Origin: Daphnia carinata
Taxonomy: Eukaryota; Arthropoda; Branchiopoda; Diplostraca; Daphniidae
Reading direction: 5' to 3'
Assembly: GCF_022539665.2 (NCBI RefSeq)
Contig: NC_081331.1
Location: 2,080,501 to 2,144,500, forward strand
DNA: 64,000 bases
Below are positions 20,998 through 36,670 of this stretch, one piece after another (position 1 is the stretch's first letter; each line of letters opens with the position of its first letter). The position numbers were made by a program, and so were the translations under genes. The notes beneath the pieces were generated by a model. That model was not told the origin of the DNA. It searched no databases and was given only the letters and a program-made list of their open reading frames with translations.

Positions 20998-23900
20998 TCA
21001 TTTGTGTGCTTTTTTTAGCTCTTTGTGCTGAGCGGCTTTCCTTGTTGCCGCGGTCACATGTACCCAACGAGGTACAGCTGGTATCAGCACGAACAAAATA
21101 CTTTGGATAGCCAGGAGGATGTGATCAAGAGAAACGCAGATCAGGGCACGAGTCCAGTTGTTGACAGGATTGGCCGGACTATCAGGCAATGCTCCACCAT
21201 CGACTGCTGGAATCTCTGGTAAAGACATTACGTATAGTAGGCCACAATTCGTTACGACAGCCATTGAACAAATCATGCGGAAGGCCGGCTCCCAAGCTCC
21301 GATATGAGCAACACGTGCTGGTGTAGGGCGTCGATGAATGTGAACAAGTTTAAAGGCATCCACGCGGAGTTCAGCTACGTTGTTGAGAAATGCCCAAAGT
21401 GACGCTGTCGGGTATGCAGCAACGAAGAGTACCACATAACCAAACTGAATATACAACTCCAAGTAATCCTCGATCGTCCCCTGTCATAATAATGTAAGTA
21501 CACTTCTCAATGATTTACTTGACAGGGAAAAAATTTCATAACTGATTTTACCTCATAGGGTTCGAGAAGAGACTCTTTCTGTGCCTGCTGGACAACCGAA
21601 TTACCAGGTTCCAGTATTTGCACGTTCAGTCGCTCCAGCGTCTTGCAGACTTCATGATCTTTTTCCGACGATTTTGAATTAGACGTGTTCTGAATGGAGA
21701 ACAGATTTAATGAAATTTTTGCTACGAACTGAAGTTAATTGAACTTACTTTACTCAACACATAACAAAGATTGAGGTATGGAATAAGTGTCTCTGTGAGT
21801 TGATTGATAACTTGAAAAACCAGCAACATTAGTACCACTTGCTGTTGATAAAGACAAAAAGAAATGTTGTTATTGCAATATTAGGTGAAAATAATGTTGT
21901 AACTGACCCATTGAAGCATAGGAATATCTTGTAAGTAAAACGCAATGTAGAAGAGAGACATGAAATTGTTGACAAATTCGAAAAGCAACAGCTTAGTGAC
22001 GCGATTGCTTTCGAATTGAGAATCCGTCCGGTGATTCTCTAGTAAGGGAAAACGCAGATTAATTCCTTTTGTTAAAAGAATTAATTGGAAATTTAAAAGG
22101 AAAATACCCCATTCTGTCAGTTTAGTGGCCAGTTTCCGATAGATCTGATTGGCGAACCAGACGAGGATCGCATAGATGACTGTGGGCGTCGAAACAATGC
22201 AAAGTGCTAGCCCACGCCAGAATAAATCATCACTAGGCCAGGTTGATGTCCACTCCATTAACATTGTTTCTTTCCAGATGGATTCGAGCATCACCCAAAA
22301 AGCTACCAATGTGCAGAGAAGTACAATAGGCAGGGAGACACAGTATAGCTTAATGAGAGTCTTCCAACGAGGATAGTACCTACGTAATTTATGTGTTTAT
22401 TAGATACTACCAAAATAGAAATATGTTTTATAATCAAATAGCATTTACGGTTGTAGCTGGCCAGTTATGGGATCTATTCTTAGCGGTCCGCGGTAGTTTG
22501 CTCGTGGTTCTCCCTGTCCGCCTCCATATTTACTCTTGGTGTTCCAGAGAAAGCAGAGTCCATTACTACGTCTCTTCCAAAACTGTAAATTAAGGATGAC
22601 GGATACCAAAATGCAGATATTAAACAAACAAACAAACAAACGAAAATAAAAAACTAGCTAACAGGATAGTACCTCCATCAAGAGAAACGCCCAGAGCATG
22701 TATAGCACGCAAAATAGGATTTGGATCTCAAACTCCGTATTTCGATAGTAACTATGAACAAGTCCGATGCATGTCGGTGCTAAGAGAGCCCACGTTAGCA
22801 TCTCCAAAAATGCAAAATAGAATCCAACGCCTTCTCCATAATATCGGCGAACGTCGTCTATGCAGCAAATGAAAGACGATTAGATCAAAAACTGACCATT
22901 AAAATATTTCTTTTGATAGCATACTTAGTGGCAACTGCTTCGCGATGCATTTTAGGCTATTGATTAGCCAGCCGTGACTTATCCGCTTTAAACTTTCTGG
23001 TTCATGAAGAGGATAGATGCTGTTGATCAGTTTCTTGTGAAGCAGCTTTTCCACTGTAAATGAATTAAAAGTTTATTTCAATGGATAAATTTTAATAGGA
23101 AATATCCCCACTGATTTAATTTCTTTCAAAAACAATTTTCTTCAAAGAAATTCAAAAAATAGTATCGTACGTTAGATAACATGTGTTAAATTTTATGACA
23201 TGATGCAGCCAAAAATGCATTTCTTTGCATCGATTCAGCCCTACGATTTCTTTCATAGCGACTAACTTTTGGCAGTTGTTTATTTTTTGTTTGGTTTTTT
23301 TGGAGGGAGGGAGAGGGAAAAGAAGCCGTGAAAGATAAGTTAGTAAGGGCAATTTCAAATTACGGAGATGTCAACTCTACTTGGAGAGGATGGGCAGAGA
23401 GCGCGGTAAAAATTCCAAGCAAGCGTATCCCCAGAACAAATCTTACCAATTGATTGACCCTGAAACAGCGTCATTTTCGTACTCCCGATCTGAAGAACCT
23501 GTTTAGTCTCAGACCTGACACTATCAATTTCATGACGAATCATCCACAGAATATCAGCTGGGGTGAAGAGGGATCTTGCATCAATTGCTGTTTCTTCCCC
23601 TCCATCATGATCATTATTTTCTTGCAATATTGTGATTTCATCACTTTCTAGTGACAGCTCATCTGGGGCGTTGCTACCAAGTAAACTGCCAAATGGAAGC
23701 TTACCATCAATGGTCCTAATTCGACACTTTTTGGCCACATTGATTAGCCTTTCAGGGCTGATGGAGACAAACACACACAAGTTCTATGTGAAAGATAGAA
23801 TACTGACAGTTTTAGCATTCATCTATCAATTTAACAAAAGAAAGTAAGTTTACTTTACCTGGTCTGAGGTCGGTGTTGAACTGCTCATCTGCAAACCATA

Positions 23901-24011
23901 TTCCGAAAAAGCGCCTAGAATCCAGTTCAAGAGCCATGATACATCTTCCGTTTTTGCGTTTTTTGTGGATAATTCAAGAACATAAACTGGCCAATCTTCC
24001 ACATTCATCAT
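20998..24011 (-). CDS. ANO10: Anoctamin-10-like (TMEM16K) membrane protein
   Basis: Ten exons join in phase (684 aa, versus about 660 for ANO10): 24011-23859, 23783-23447, 23053-22925, 22857-22673, 22582-22449, 22379-22108, 22038-21908, 21841-21749, 21689-21552 and 21480-20998. The N-terminal cytosolic part reads YVLELSTKNAKTEDVSWLL...QNLCVFVSIS, as in ANO10. The eight-plus helix TMEM16 core includes RRYYGEGVGFYFAFLEML, FWKRRSNG, ENHRTDSQFESNRVTKLLLF and FVNNFMSLFYIAFYL. It ends with the conserved block EDYLELYIQFGYVVLF, AYPTASLWAFLNN and ELRVDAFKL. Family members are Ca2+-dependent lipid scramblases or channels; ANO10 is intracellular (endoplasmic reticulum). The gene is divergent from CDC16, with about 495 bp between the two start codons. 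ANO8 is a less likely alternative, because the N-terminus and lengths fit ANO10. Confidence 0.9.
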
Positions 24012-24505
24012 GGTGAAAAGGTTTCTTGCTCAATCTTACTGTTTAACACACAAAAATGTTTATTGCTCAATGAAAACACATAGAGCTGGTCGTGAAGGTA
24101 TCCGAAACAGATAACATTTCCCCCCGTAACAGCAAGTCTACGGTGTAAAAGTAAATAGATATCTAGACGTCTGCGAACCGAAGACGACGTTGCCATTTGT
24201 GTGAAATTTTTGGCTTGCATTTTCGATTTTTTCGAATTGAAATAGAATTAAATAGTTATAGGAACCCAGGTTTCTATAACTATAATTATAGCATGATTAT
24301 AACAAGCTTTTTTCGGATTTAGAATTAGAAATTGAGATTGGAAAACAAGAAAATAAGGACAATTGAGTGAAAACTTTTCGGCAACATCGTCTTAATTCAA
24401 ACATCGTCAGTCGACAACTGACTGAATTGTTCCAATATTGCATGTTGTTAAATTTTTTTACTTCCTTTTGTTGTTAACAATTACCCAATTTGCTTGCTGT
24501 GAAGC
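24012..24505. promoter_or_regulatory. Bidirectional promoter region between ANO10-like and CDC16
   Basis: A 494-bp AT-rich gap separates two head-to-head start codons. It contains an inverted repeat with 9-bp arms TAGTTATAG (24253-24261) and CTATAACTA (24274-24282). A short upstream frame on the minus strand closes at 24008, overlapping the ANO10-like start codon, and may act as an upstream ORF. No TATA box is evident. Confidence 0.4.
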
Positions 24506-27083
24506 ATGAAGGTAGAAGAAATGCTCGAGAAATTTCGGTCTGAAACACTCAGTTCCATTGAAGCAGTACGTATTGCCACTTCCACTGGGCACACAGACTC
24601 GTTTTCATGAACTGCACTAATAAATGTGTTGGTTTTATTACATTTAATTTAGCTAAGATTTCCTACGGCTTTATATTGGGCAGAAAAAGCTGTCACGGCA
24701 TCCGATGGATCATTCCAAGACGTCTATATGTTGGGAAAATGCATGTTTTTTTGCAAACAGTATCATAGGGCTGCTAAGCTTATAACACAAGCCCATTTAG
24801 ATGAAGTACTCTATTTTGTTAATTACAGTTTTAATAACATAACTCAACTATTTGGCTTTACAGAAACATCTCAACTGCAAACATCTTGCTGCCCAATGTC
24901 TCTATGAAGCACAAATGTATGCTGAAGCTTTACAGCTGCTCAAAAATGATCACATGTGGAATGACACAGGACTACGAAATCAAAAGCCACAATTAGGGGA
25001 TTCTACTTCCCTGAGTCAACAACACAGTGTTGGGTTTGCCATGTAGTGGTAGTTGTTTGAAAATATTTCCTTATTGTACAACTTGTTAGGTGCATAGTTC
25101 TATGTATCTCCTGCGAGGAAAGGTCCATGAAGCTATGGATAACCGTATCCCAGCTATTGAAGACTACAAAATGGCCCTTAAACTTGATGTTTATTGTAGT
25201 GAAGCCTTTGAAATGTTAGTTCACCATGAAATGCTCACTCCTGAAGAAGGTTGAAAGAGAATTTGTTTCCTGCTAATTGGTTTGAATGATATGAAAATGA
25301 AGATTATTTTAAATTCAACAGAAAACGATTTGCTGGAACACCTCCCGTTTGACGAACAATGCACGAGCTACGAAGATGAAGCCAAGCTGTTGAGGGCTCT
25401 TTACACCGATCAAGTCAGAAAATACTGCAAGCCGGAGGAAAGGGCTCCATCAAGCGAATTGATGCCATTACGAAAAAATCTATCAATTCGTGTCAACCAC
25501 GCTCAGAGGATGCTTAATGGATGTGATTATCGAGGATGTTTCAACATGCTCCAAGAGTAATCCTAAACGATACGCTATGTTACTAAGTTTCTTCAACATT
25601 CTGTTTTGTAGGATCATGAAAGCGGATCCAAATCATCAAGCGTGTCTTCCTATTTATATCACGTGTTTAGTGGCTATGAAAAATTCGCAAAGTATGCATG
25701 ACCCATGGAATCCTCATCAGTTTTCTCATATTTCTTTTCTTTTAAAGTTTTGTTCACACTATCACATCGATTGGTCGATTCCGAACCGGACAATGCCACT
25801 TCCTGGTTTGCTGTGGGATGCTACTATTACGTCATTGGTCGGTTTGAAGAATCTCGAAAATATCTTCATAAAGCAACAACGTTGGACCGGAATCTCGGAG
25901 CTGCGTGGCTCATGCGTGGCCATGCATTCGCTGCAGAGAATGAACACGACCAAGCAATGGCTGCCTACTTCAAAGCGTCACAGTTGATGCGCGGGTTAGT
26001 TAACTTATCTACTTGTTAATTCAAACCAAATCTAATTGCGTTTACAGTTCGCACCTCCCAATGCTGTACGTTGGTCTGGAACATGGACTAATGAGCAACG
26101 TTCGACTGGCCAATAGTTTCTTTAATCAGGCCCATTCCTTGGCGCCTGATGATCCTTTCGTCTTGCACGAACTGGGCACTGTGGCTTATCAGAACGGTGA
26201 CTATCAGTTGGCGGAAAAGTGTTTCTTACAAGCGGTGGATATGGTTTCCTCCATGCGGCACACAACCTCATCCGGCGATTCGAATGATTTCCCAATGGAT
26301 GACACATGGGAACCTTTACTGAATAATCTAGGTCACGTCTGTCGCAAGTTGAAAAAATATGAACAGGCCATTGATTTCCATCAGAAAGCGTTACTGGTCA
26401 GTCCCATGCGTGCCAGCACATTCGCCGCCTTAGGTTACGTTTATGCATTAACGCTAAAGTATGATCAAGCGATCGAATACTTCCAAAAAGCCCTTGCTCT
26501 TAAACGAGACGATACGTTTTCAACGACGATGCTCAATTCCGTACTGGAAGCATATCTCAATGAAGCACCGGCTTTTCTAGGTAGTAGTTCGCGTACAATT
26601 TCATGACAATTATGGGTCTAAGGAAACAAATTTTTTCTATTTACAGGGGCTCCTAAAGAAATCCCTCCACCCGTTACCAACTTGGCAGAAACATCAGGCA
26701 ATCGTCATGTCTTGGCCACTCCAGGTATCAGCAAGCGACTCATGGCCTCGACATCTGCCATGGAAATGAGTAACATGTCGATGCCAGATATTAGTGAAGA
26801 AGATGTCATTCAAATGGATACCCCTGGTTATTACTTAGGTAACATATTCCAATCTTATTTTAAATACAATATACTAACGTTATGTCAAGCAGATGCTCGA
26901 GATGACGACTCGGTATTGAGTGGGATAGCTTCTTTGCGTACACCATCGGATGCGTTAGTCACTCCGGCTAACAGTGGTACTGTAGGGTTCGGTTTCCGTC
27001 CTGGTGAACTTGGTCGAGGACATATGCGACAGGCTGCTGAAACAATTGAAGAAGACACCCCAGATATTATCCAACGACGTTGA
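24506..27083 (+). CDS. CDC16: Anaphase-promoting complex subunit CDC16 (APC6)
   Basis: Ten exons join in phase: 24506-24565, 24653-24805, 24864-25028, 25090-25249, 25322-25556, 25612-25691, 25748-25994, 26048-26580, 26647-26838 and 26893-27083 (671 aa; human 620). It is built of tetratricopeptide repeats from near the N-terminus (ALYWAEKAV, YMLGKCMFFCKQYHRAAKL) to about residue 540. Family blocks include SWFAVGCYYYVIGRFEESR, ENEHDQAMAAYFKA, GSHLPMLYVGLEHGL, DPFVLHELGTVAYQNGDY and EPLLNNLGHVCRKLKKYEQA. CDC16 is a TPR scaffold of the nuclear APC/C E3 ligase, which drives cyclin B and securin degradation at mitosis. The Ser/Thr-rich acidic C-tail, with TP sites, is typical of a phosphoregulated APC subunit. 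The donor ending exon 3 (25028) is weak; other joints are clear. Confidence 0.93.
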
Positions 27084-27119
27084 AATTGTTCCCATGCCAG
27101 ACACTGAAAAAAATTTAAA

Positions 27120-27125
27120 AATAAA
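27120..27125 (+). terminator. Candidate poly(A) signal of CDC16
   Basis: An AATAAA lies 36 bp after the CDC16 stop codon. Confidence 0.5.
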
Positions 27126-27836
27126 AAACATTGTGGCTATTAAAAATGTTTGTCATTTCAACTGACTAAGAGGCAAGCCATGTACAAACGTTTCATGTAT
27201 TTCGTTTCTTTGTAGTCCGTGTAAATCCTGATTGAAGGAGTATAATAGCCAGACGGAGACGCAGTACCCATATTATAACCTAGGACATCCGCGTGGTCAC
27301 TTTAACACGGGAGAGAGGGCGGGAAGGAAAAAGGATGGCAAAAAAAAAAACACACGATGCGAACGGGTGAGAAAAAACGTGTTAAATTTTACACAGTTTA
27401 AGATACGGTGTTGTCTGTGTGTGACAAAGTTGATCGGCAAAAAAATTAAGAAAAAAAAAAAACAACACAATGGTCGATACACTTAAGATGGCCGTGATGT
27501 GGTGGACATCGTCACTTTCGGGAGGCTACATGATGGATTGCGGCGAAGAAAACAGTTGCACTAAGTATCCCAATGGAAGAATATTTGTCAATGGCGGAGA
27601 CGAAACGTCACAGGACACTCGTCATCGTCTAGAGCGCACAGAAGGGGGCCGAATGTTTTTCCCCGAAAAAAAGACGATGACAAATTTCCCTCTGACACAT
27701 TTTTTGTTTAAACTTGTTTTTAGGTTTTTGACGGCCGCAACATAGTAATTCACAGGATCTCCTCAGAGTCTCTTTCATTTTGTACTTGGCGTCCATTGAG
27801 TAGTAGCGGAGGGATCAAGGGAACAAGGGGAACCTT
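27126..27836. other. Convergent 3' region between CDC16 and CtBP
   Basis: This region between the two stop codons contains A-rich runs (27341-27350, 27451-27462) and should hold the CtBP 3' UTR. Short open frames here (for example 27470-27745, plus) have no family resemblance and are not called. Confidence 0.5.
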
Positions 27837-30045
<2,209 letters not shown>

Positions 30046-32015
30046 GTCGACAGGAGCAGCAGCAGCACCTACCCCGAAAGACGAGCCGGCCAGACGTAGC
30101 GAAATTTTCAAAATTCGTTAACTCTTTTCGAAGAAAATCCCGCCCCAGCGAATCTGTGTGTTGAAACAAACGATGGTCAACCAACCTGTTAAATCCAAAG
30201 TAAAACTTTCACTTTGAAACAATCTCCAATAATCGTTAAGATCTATTACACTTGAAATATAATGGCTGATACACCACGCGGAAGAAGACGCACACAACGT
30301 TTAGATGAGAGACACACACAGATAATCGAAGAATGGCTGTCGCGTGGAGTCTTTAGCCACACTGCACAGCACTGTGCGTATGCAAGGCATTGGTAGGGGG
30401 TTTGGCGTGTCTACTGGGTATGTGCCGGCGGGATATAGGAAGAAAAAAAAGGGAGGCGGGTTTGTGTTAGTGGGTGGGTTGCAAAAAGTGGCGCCAAGAC
30501 AGCACACAAGTGAAATGGCGTCTCTTTTTTTTTTTAGATGGCTCACCTGTCTACGGTATGATGGTGGTGAAAACTGATGAAAATCCTTTTTGAGTAAGGA
30601 GCAATTCAATCTTCTAGTTTACACAACACGAACGCGCGCGTCTTCTCTGACCGACACAACTAGACAGACCGCGCGCCACCTACTCTCTGGTCGGTCGGAT
30701 CAAATATTTCATCATAAGGAAGAAGGGGAGAAAAAATAGTGGAAGGCTGGGTTGGGGAGGCAGACGCTTCTTCGGTGGGGTGGGTGGGTGGCGAGAAGAG
30801 TCAAAGGAAAATAGTGACGGATAGTTTGGCTACACACACAACAGAGAGCGCACAAGAGAGTTTTTCAGCCGAGGAGGAGGAGGGGGGAGAAAGAGGGAGG
30901 CCAAAGGCAGGACACGTGTGATCACAAAGGAGTCCAGAAACCTCGAACCGTAGATTTCTATTTTGGTGGAGGGTTTTTATTCTCGCTTTTCTTTTTTATT
31001 AAGACAGCAATAAGCTGTGATACACTGCTTTGTAGAGCGTTTTTTCCTCTATCGTAAGAGTTTAAATAAAGTCTGCTAAAAGATTGGCATCCAAGGGTTT
31101 TGCTACAAAATGTTGAAATTTCGCGAGAAGGTAGTCAACCAATCTGCCTCGCTACTCGGCATCGAACCGGTCCTCTGCGTCTTTGTATAGTCCAGTCCCG
31201 TGTCCTTGGATATTCGCCAGAAAAAAAACTTCTTCTTCTTCTTCTTCTTGATAGTTTTATTCTTTCCCCTTCTCCGTCTGACAAGAGAAAAGAGACGATG
31301 ATGGCGGCGGCGGTGGCCGGTCACTTTTATTATTATCATTATTAGTTCTTTTCGCACGGAATGATGTTCCGTGATACGACCGCCCTAAAAAAAACGTTTT
31401 CAAAACCCTCTCCATCATTCTGGCGGGAGAATGGATTTACTCGTAATGGAATTCCAGACGATCGATATAGCATTGAGGAGAGAATAACGAAGTTTGCAGA
31501 TAGACAAGTACAGTAGAGCAAAGTTTGTGAAACTTTGGCTACCGCGCCCAGTGATACAGTTTGATGCGCACTACAAAGTGGCGTAAATTAACCGTAAGCT
31601 TTGATGACTGGTCTCGCAGTTATGATTTTATTTTAACACCAAAACACCCTCCGGCGCACAACGGACGCTTGCGTTGAGATCATAACCGGCTTCCAAAACT
31701 TTTTGGGAGAAAACGCTAGATTACGGGACGTGTCTACATTCGGATCTTTATTTTCGCTCGGACAACGAAATCAAGCGCCAACATTTCTACCCCATCCAAA
31801 AAACTCTGCTCTACGGTGCCGGCTGGTGTATGACGTCGGTCTAGAAAATAAAGCAAAATGGAAAAAATGTATCTGTCACCACTAGATGGCTCTACATATC
31901 GACTCTATTTACTTTTTCCTATCCTCTCTTCTTCTAGCCCCCAAAAGGAAGTTGCACATTTGTCTCTTGTCCATATATATGTTATGCGTTTGACGCTCCA
32001 CAATTTTACTCTGTC
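30046..32015. promoter_or_regulatory. 2-kb divergent region between CtBP and MAEA
   Basis: This holds the CtBP 5' UTR and promoters of both genes. Seen: a poly-T/A tract (30528-30536), a CpG-bearing segment (30600-30700), a CTT repeat (31230-31248), a GGC-rich spot (31304-31318) and a CTCF-like motif CCACTAGATGGC at 31879-31890. I saw no coding exon. Confidence 0.5.
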
Positions 32016-33594
32016 ATGGCTGATTTGAAGTCTTTAGAGCATCCCACCCTCAAGGTGACCATGAGTTATATTTTGAATTAAATTACTGTAATTTTTATTG
32101 ATTGGAAGGCGAGTTATGTTGATGGTTGTCTTTTGTTCTTACGAGTAGGTTCCATACGAAGTCCTGAATAAGAAATTTCGTGCTGGACAAAAAACCGTCG
32201 ACAGGGAAGTGTCCCATGTTCAAATGTCGATCTCTGAACTAGAAAAGAGCTTATTTCGAACACCTGTTCAAGTGGATCAAATATGCAGTCTTCTTGGAGC
32301 AACTGTTGAGAAACTACAAACAATGAAACGAAAGGTTCCAACTTGATCACAAATCATCCTTATCATATTATGGGTCACTCACAAGTGATGGATGATTCAG
32401 GTTGAAGAAGCCATCAGTGATGAGCTGGAAGCAGCTCAGAACTGTAAACGAAGGGTAGAACACCTTAAATTGGGGGCTGTTGGAATTATTCCAACGACTG
32501 ATTCTTCCATCACATATTCACTCTGGAAAAAAACACGGGTAGAGAGGTATCTGGTTGAACATCTTCTGAGAGCTGGACATTACAACACAGGTAACTAACT
32601 GGTTAAATTTAAAAGAGAAACTCATTAAAAGTTTGAATCTATAGCTCAGAAAATGGTGGAACAAAATCCTGAACTTGCAGAGCTTACTAATTTGGATATC
32701 TTTTTGGTTGCCCGAAATGTTGAATTGACACTGGCCCAGCAGCAGACCCAAGCTGCCTTAGCATGGATCCACGATCACAAGAGCAAACTAAGAAAAATAA
32801 AATCCACTTTGGAATTTCATCTGAGACAACAAGAATTCGTCGAACTCATCAGATCCGATCGTCGAATGGACGCCGTGCGCCATGCCCGAAAGTACTTGAC
32901 CAATATGGATGACGTTCCATTGGAGGAACTGCAACATGCGCTAGCCCTTCTTGCGTTTCCTTCGGACACTCGTAATTCGTTGGCCTATTTATCGATGAAT
33001 TATACCTTGTGCTAATTTTTACCATCTTACGCAGAGTTATCACCCTACAAAGAACTACTCGATACTTCCCGATGGATTGCTTTAACTGAAGAATTCCGTC
33101 AAGATTACTTCCGACTTTATCAGCTGGCTCCTTTGTCCGTCTTGGCAGTCGCGTTGCAAGCTGGACTATCCGCAATGAAAACTCCGTAATTCTTAAGAAA
33201 TCGCTGTAAAAAGATGTTTTGACTCCAAATATTAAATATTGCAGGCAGTGTTATCGTCCCGTGGACCAGAGAAACGCCGAATGTCCTGTTTGCCAAGAAC
33301 CTTTGAATAAGTTGGCTGAACGTTTACCTCACGCCCACTGCTCACAGTCACGATTGATCTGTCGTCTTTCTGGCTTGCCCCTCAACGAACATAATTTGCC
33401 TATGATGCTACCTAATGGTCGCGTTTACGGAGAACAGGTAACTTCATTAATATTATGGATTGATTTTCGGATATAAAGTTTTGTGGGATCAGGCCTTACG
33501 AAATATGGCAATGAGCAACAACGGGATGGTTACCTGTCCACGCACTAAAGAAGTCTTCGCCATCAAGGATGCAGAGAAAGTCTATGTCATGTAG
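32016..33594 (+). CDS. MAEA: MAEA, E3 ubiquitin-ligase subunit of the CTLH/GID complex
   Basis: Seven exons join in phase: 32016-32054, 32149-32334, 32401-32590, 32645-32971, 33035-33185, 33245-33437 and 33493-33594. The product is 395 aa (human MAEA 396). The N-terminal coiled region ([20 protein letters not shown]) leads into a LisH/CTLH segment ([18 protein letters not shown]) and the CRA domain ([36 protein letters not shown]). The C-terminus is the non-canonical RING of this family ([20 protein letters not shown], then CPRTKEVF), ending EKVYVM almost as in vertebrates. MAEA pairs with RMND5 as the catalytic core of the CTLH complex (yeast Gid9/Gid2), acting in the nucleus and cytoplasm. 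Its stop lies only 192 bp from the stop of the convergent TRC8 gene. Confidence 0.95.
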
Positions 33595-33786
33595 TTATTT
33601 TGATTCCCCTTTCTAATACAAAATTCTGAAGTATTCATAGGGAACGGACAGTTGTTATTGACCATTAAGTTCTTTGAAACACGTTTTCATTATTGACAAT
33701 TACAATACTACATTACAGAAAATTTAATCTGCCATTCGGCAAATTTTACAGTGCACATACCTTTTCATGATTAGTAAACGCAGAGT

Positions 33787-36670
33787 CTAATCCAGATGTA
33801 GGTGTTCTTGCATTTGGTCTGCCTCGTAACGTGGACCTATGACTTCGCCAACAGAAGGATCCCCGGAGGAAGAATGTAGTTGCGACCATAGAGTTTGGTG
33901 GCACATAGGGCAACGATCTTGCACGTACAACCTGCAGGACAAATAAAACATGGTTTCGACAGCTAAGATAACTTATAATAAATATACCATTTCCGTAGAC
34001 AGACAGCATGAAAGTAATGTCGGCACGGAGTTACTTTAACCATTACCTAATATGACAATGAAAGATATAGAAAGAATCAGAAAAATAAAAAATCATTAAC
34101 TTTACATTATTGGGGCCGTTGGGCTTCAGATCGTGAAAGCAAATCGCACAAACATCGTCCAATTGATCTAATTGATCGACGGTTTCAAGTGTAGCGATTT
34201 TATGAACAGCTGTTCTACGACGAGTGAAAATTTTCCACCCGACTCGTGCTTCGCACCACAAGTTGAAGTAAGCGTGCAGACCCACCAGAACGGCACGAAT
34301 TGCCCCACCACTTTCGAAAATCAATATGAAGGCAGAATTGCAAAGGAGGAACAAACCGACTAGAAACTCTACAACGCGACCAGCAAACCTGAAAGACAAA
34401 AAAAAAGGTAGTTTTAGGACAAGCCTTTGAACTAGCATGGTTGATTAATAACCGATGCCGGTAAGCTAATGGTAATGATATCTCTTTAGGACATGGGCCA
34501 TGTCCTTCTAAATGCCGAACAAAAAAACGGTTGAAAAAAGGCAGTAAAAACTAAGAAACGTGGCAACTTCTTTACTCGTAGGTTAGCACGATTGTCACGG
34601 AATTGGATTAAACCTTCATAAACAACCTTGACATGATTCCTACTGCTATTTCATGAATATAAAAAGGAATAAATCAAACGTGACACTGCGCAATCAAGAA
34701 ATTACGAACTCAATGATTTACTAGGCTACATAACCTATAACTGTAAAACCGTATTTGGTTGGAAGTTGAATGATTTCAATAGTTTAAGTTTCGATTTTCC
34801 CTTAGTAAGTAATTTATACCTGACACGGTAGACGTGATCATCTAGTTTATCCCAGAATTCGCTAAGCTTAGCGTCAGCCAGGAAAAGTCCATAGAGGGCA
34901 AGAGAGGCAAATACTTTGCATATAACTTCCAGGCTGAAACCGCTCACTGCCAATAGCCAAGTACTGATTGAATGAGTCAACCAGAGAAAGTATAGACCGC
35001 AAAATGCGACTACTGTAAGTCCAGCACTAACAGCCAACGCCCGCGCATGACGAGTCACATCGGGATTGGCACTGCAAAGTCAAATTAAAATGATGGAAGC
35101 CATATAATTTGTAAATAAAATAATAAAAACCTGGCAGCAAGGGACATCAAAACTGGATCGACTGCGTTATGTACAAAGTGCAAAAAGCAAGCCAAAAGAA
35201 GTACAATATTACGTCCTAAGCGGACGATACGAGCAGCTGGCTGCAAAGTGCTCAATCCATTTTGAAAGGCTAAGATTATAAATAGTACTGCAGAAACAGG
35301 TCCGACGTGGGAAACTTCGTCATGCGGAATCATTAAAAAGAGCTGACACATGACGTAGAACTGGAAGGCAAAAGATTACGTTTAACATATTATCCGTTAC
35401 ACAATAACGTATGTCTGATACCTTTCCGGCAAACCATGAGAAGATGGATGACATGCCCAAGATGGCAGGTAGGGTTTCACATCCTCGGATAAGCATGACT
35501 TTAAACAATGTTTTTAGGTTATCGCTTTCGGCCCAGACACCAGGCTCTGAGGAAACTACGTATATGTACAAATGAATTCCGACGCGGATCATCCAGAAAG
35601 TGCGGAAAATAAGTGGAACATTCAATCGGAGCCATTCTGCTTCGGCGAGCGCCATAAATCCTTCTGCCCGAATAAACGAAACCACATAAGAGATCCGATC
35701 CTTTATTTCTTTATAGACCTGAAGGAAGATGTCGATGGTTATTTTCACAGCCAAAAAAATTGTTAGAAACATAGTTTGTTTAGTGAAGTACCCTAAAATA
35801 TAGAAAGTATTTTGTACCATGGAAAAGTTGCTCCAAACCACACTTGCGATATGAAGTGAGAGGAGTAGAAAACACCAAAGAGGGAAAGGGTTTTTCTCCA
35901 GAGGAATCATCACAGTCAAACTAGGTACGAGAAAACTTAACGCCAGAAGTCCTTGCAATGCAGGAATTGACGGTCCGAAATTGACCACCAGATATCCAGA
36001 TGCCAACACTGACTGAGTGGCTATGTTACAAATGATAAAAAATAAGCCAGGAATCGCACGGAAAACGGCTTCCAGGTCGAGTCTCCATAGCGATCGAAAA
36101 GATAATGTAGTTGCTGTTGCTACACTAATGGAGGCTTGCTGGTTACAATGATAGCTGGCTGTTACAAGCAGCAACGAGAAAAGAAATTCATAGACTTTAA
36201 CAAGATGTTTTGTCCATAAAGTCAACGTAAACAATGCTGCACATGTTGCTGTAAAACAAACTAAATTAATAAACCTAAACAGAATAATATTTCTAAATAA
36301 GAAATAATTTACCAGAGAGCAAAAGAGCTAGTTGAAGGCTGAAGCCCAGAATTCCTTGACAAATAGAAATGTCGATGTTGAAGAATGTTGATGATGTGCC
36401 ATCAAATTCAATGACATTGATGAGGCTTTGACTCAGATTACCAAAGACTCCTGAATCATAGTTAGCTACTGAATGAAGTGGCCTTGATAATGTATGGTTT
36501 GAATCTCCCACAACATCATCAAAATCTGCCTCCTTGTGCAGAGGTAGAAGCGTGCAAGGATACAAACCAAGATCTGCTAAATTTGACTGGAATATTTCAT
36601 CAAGAATAAACAGGGACGGTACCCTGAGAAGAATATCTAAAAAGTTAAGAATGATTTGTTTGGTATCCAT
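33787..36670 (-). CDS. RNF139: TRC8/RNF139 multi-pass RING E3 ubiquitin ligase
   Basis: Seven exons join in phase (717 aa; human RNF139 664): 36670-36313, 36248-35422, 35360-35131, 35071-34820, 34388-34106, 34046-33988 and 33931-33787. About a dozen hydrophobic spans fill residues 1-600. Family blocks include LRVPSLFILDEIF, FRTFWMIRVGIHLYIYV, ILGMSSIFSWFAGK, ALLFIILAFQNGLS-type sequence, RIVRLGRNIVLLL and FVHNAVDPVLMSL. The cytosolic RING-H2 lies at about residue 630: CAICFHDL, then PCRHYFHAVCLRKWLYVQDRCPMC. TRC8 is an ER-membrane ligase with a sterol-sensing-like domain, linked to ER-associated degradation and sterol control. The first ~120 residues are longer and less conserved than in human TRC8, which accounts for the extra length. 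RNF145, a paralogue, is a less likely alternative. Confidence 0.9.

Noticed and set aside
25490-25987. 165-codon plus-strand frame inside CDC16
   Set aside because: It reads through an intron in a different frame from the CDC16 exons, which carry the conserved TPR sequence.
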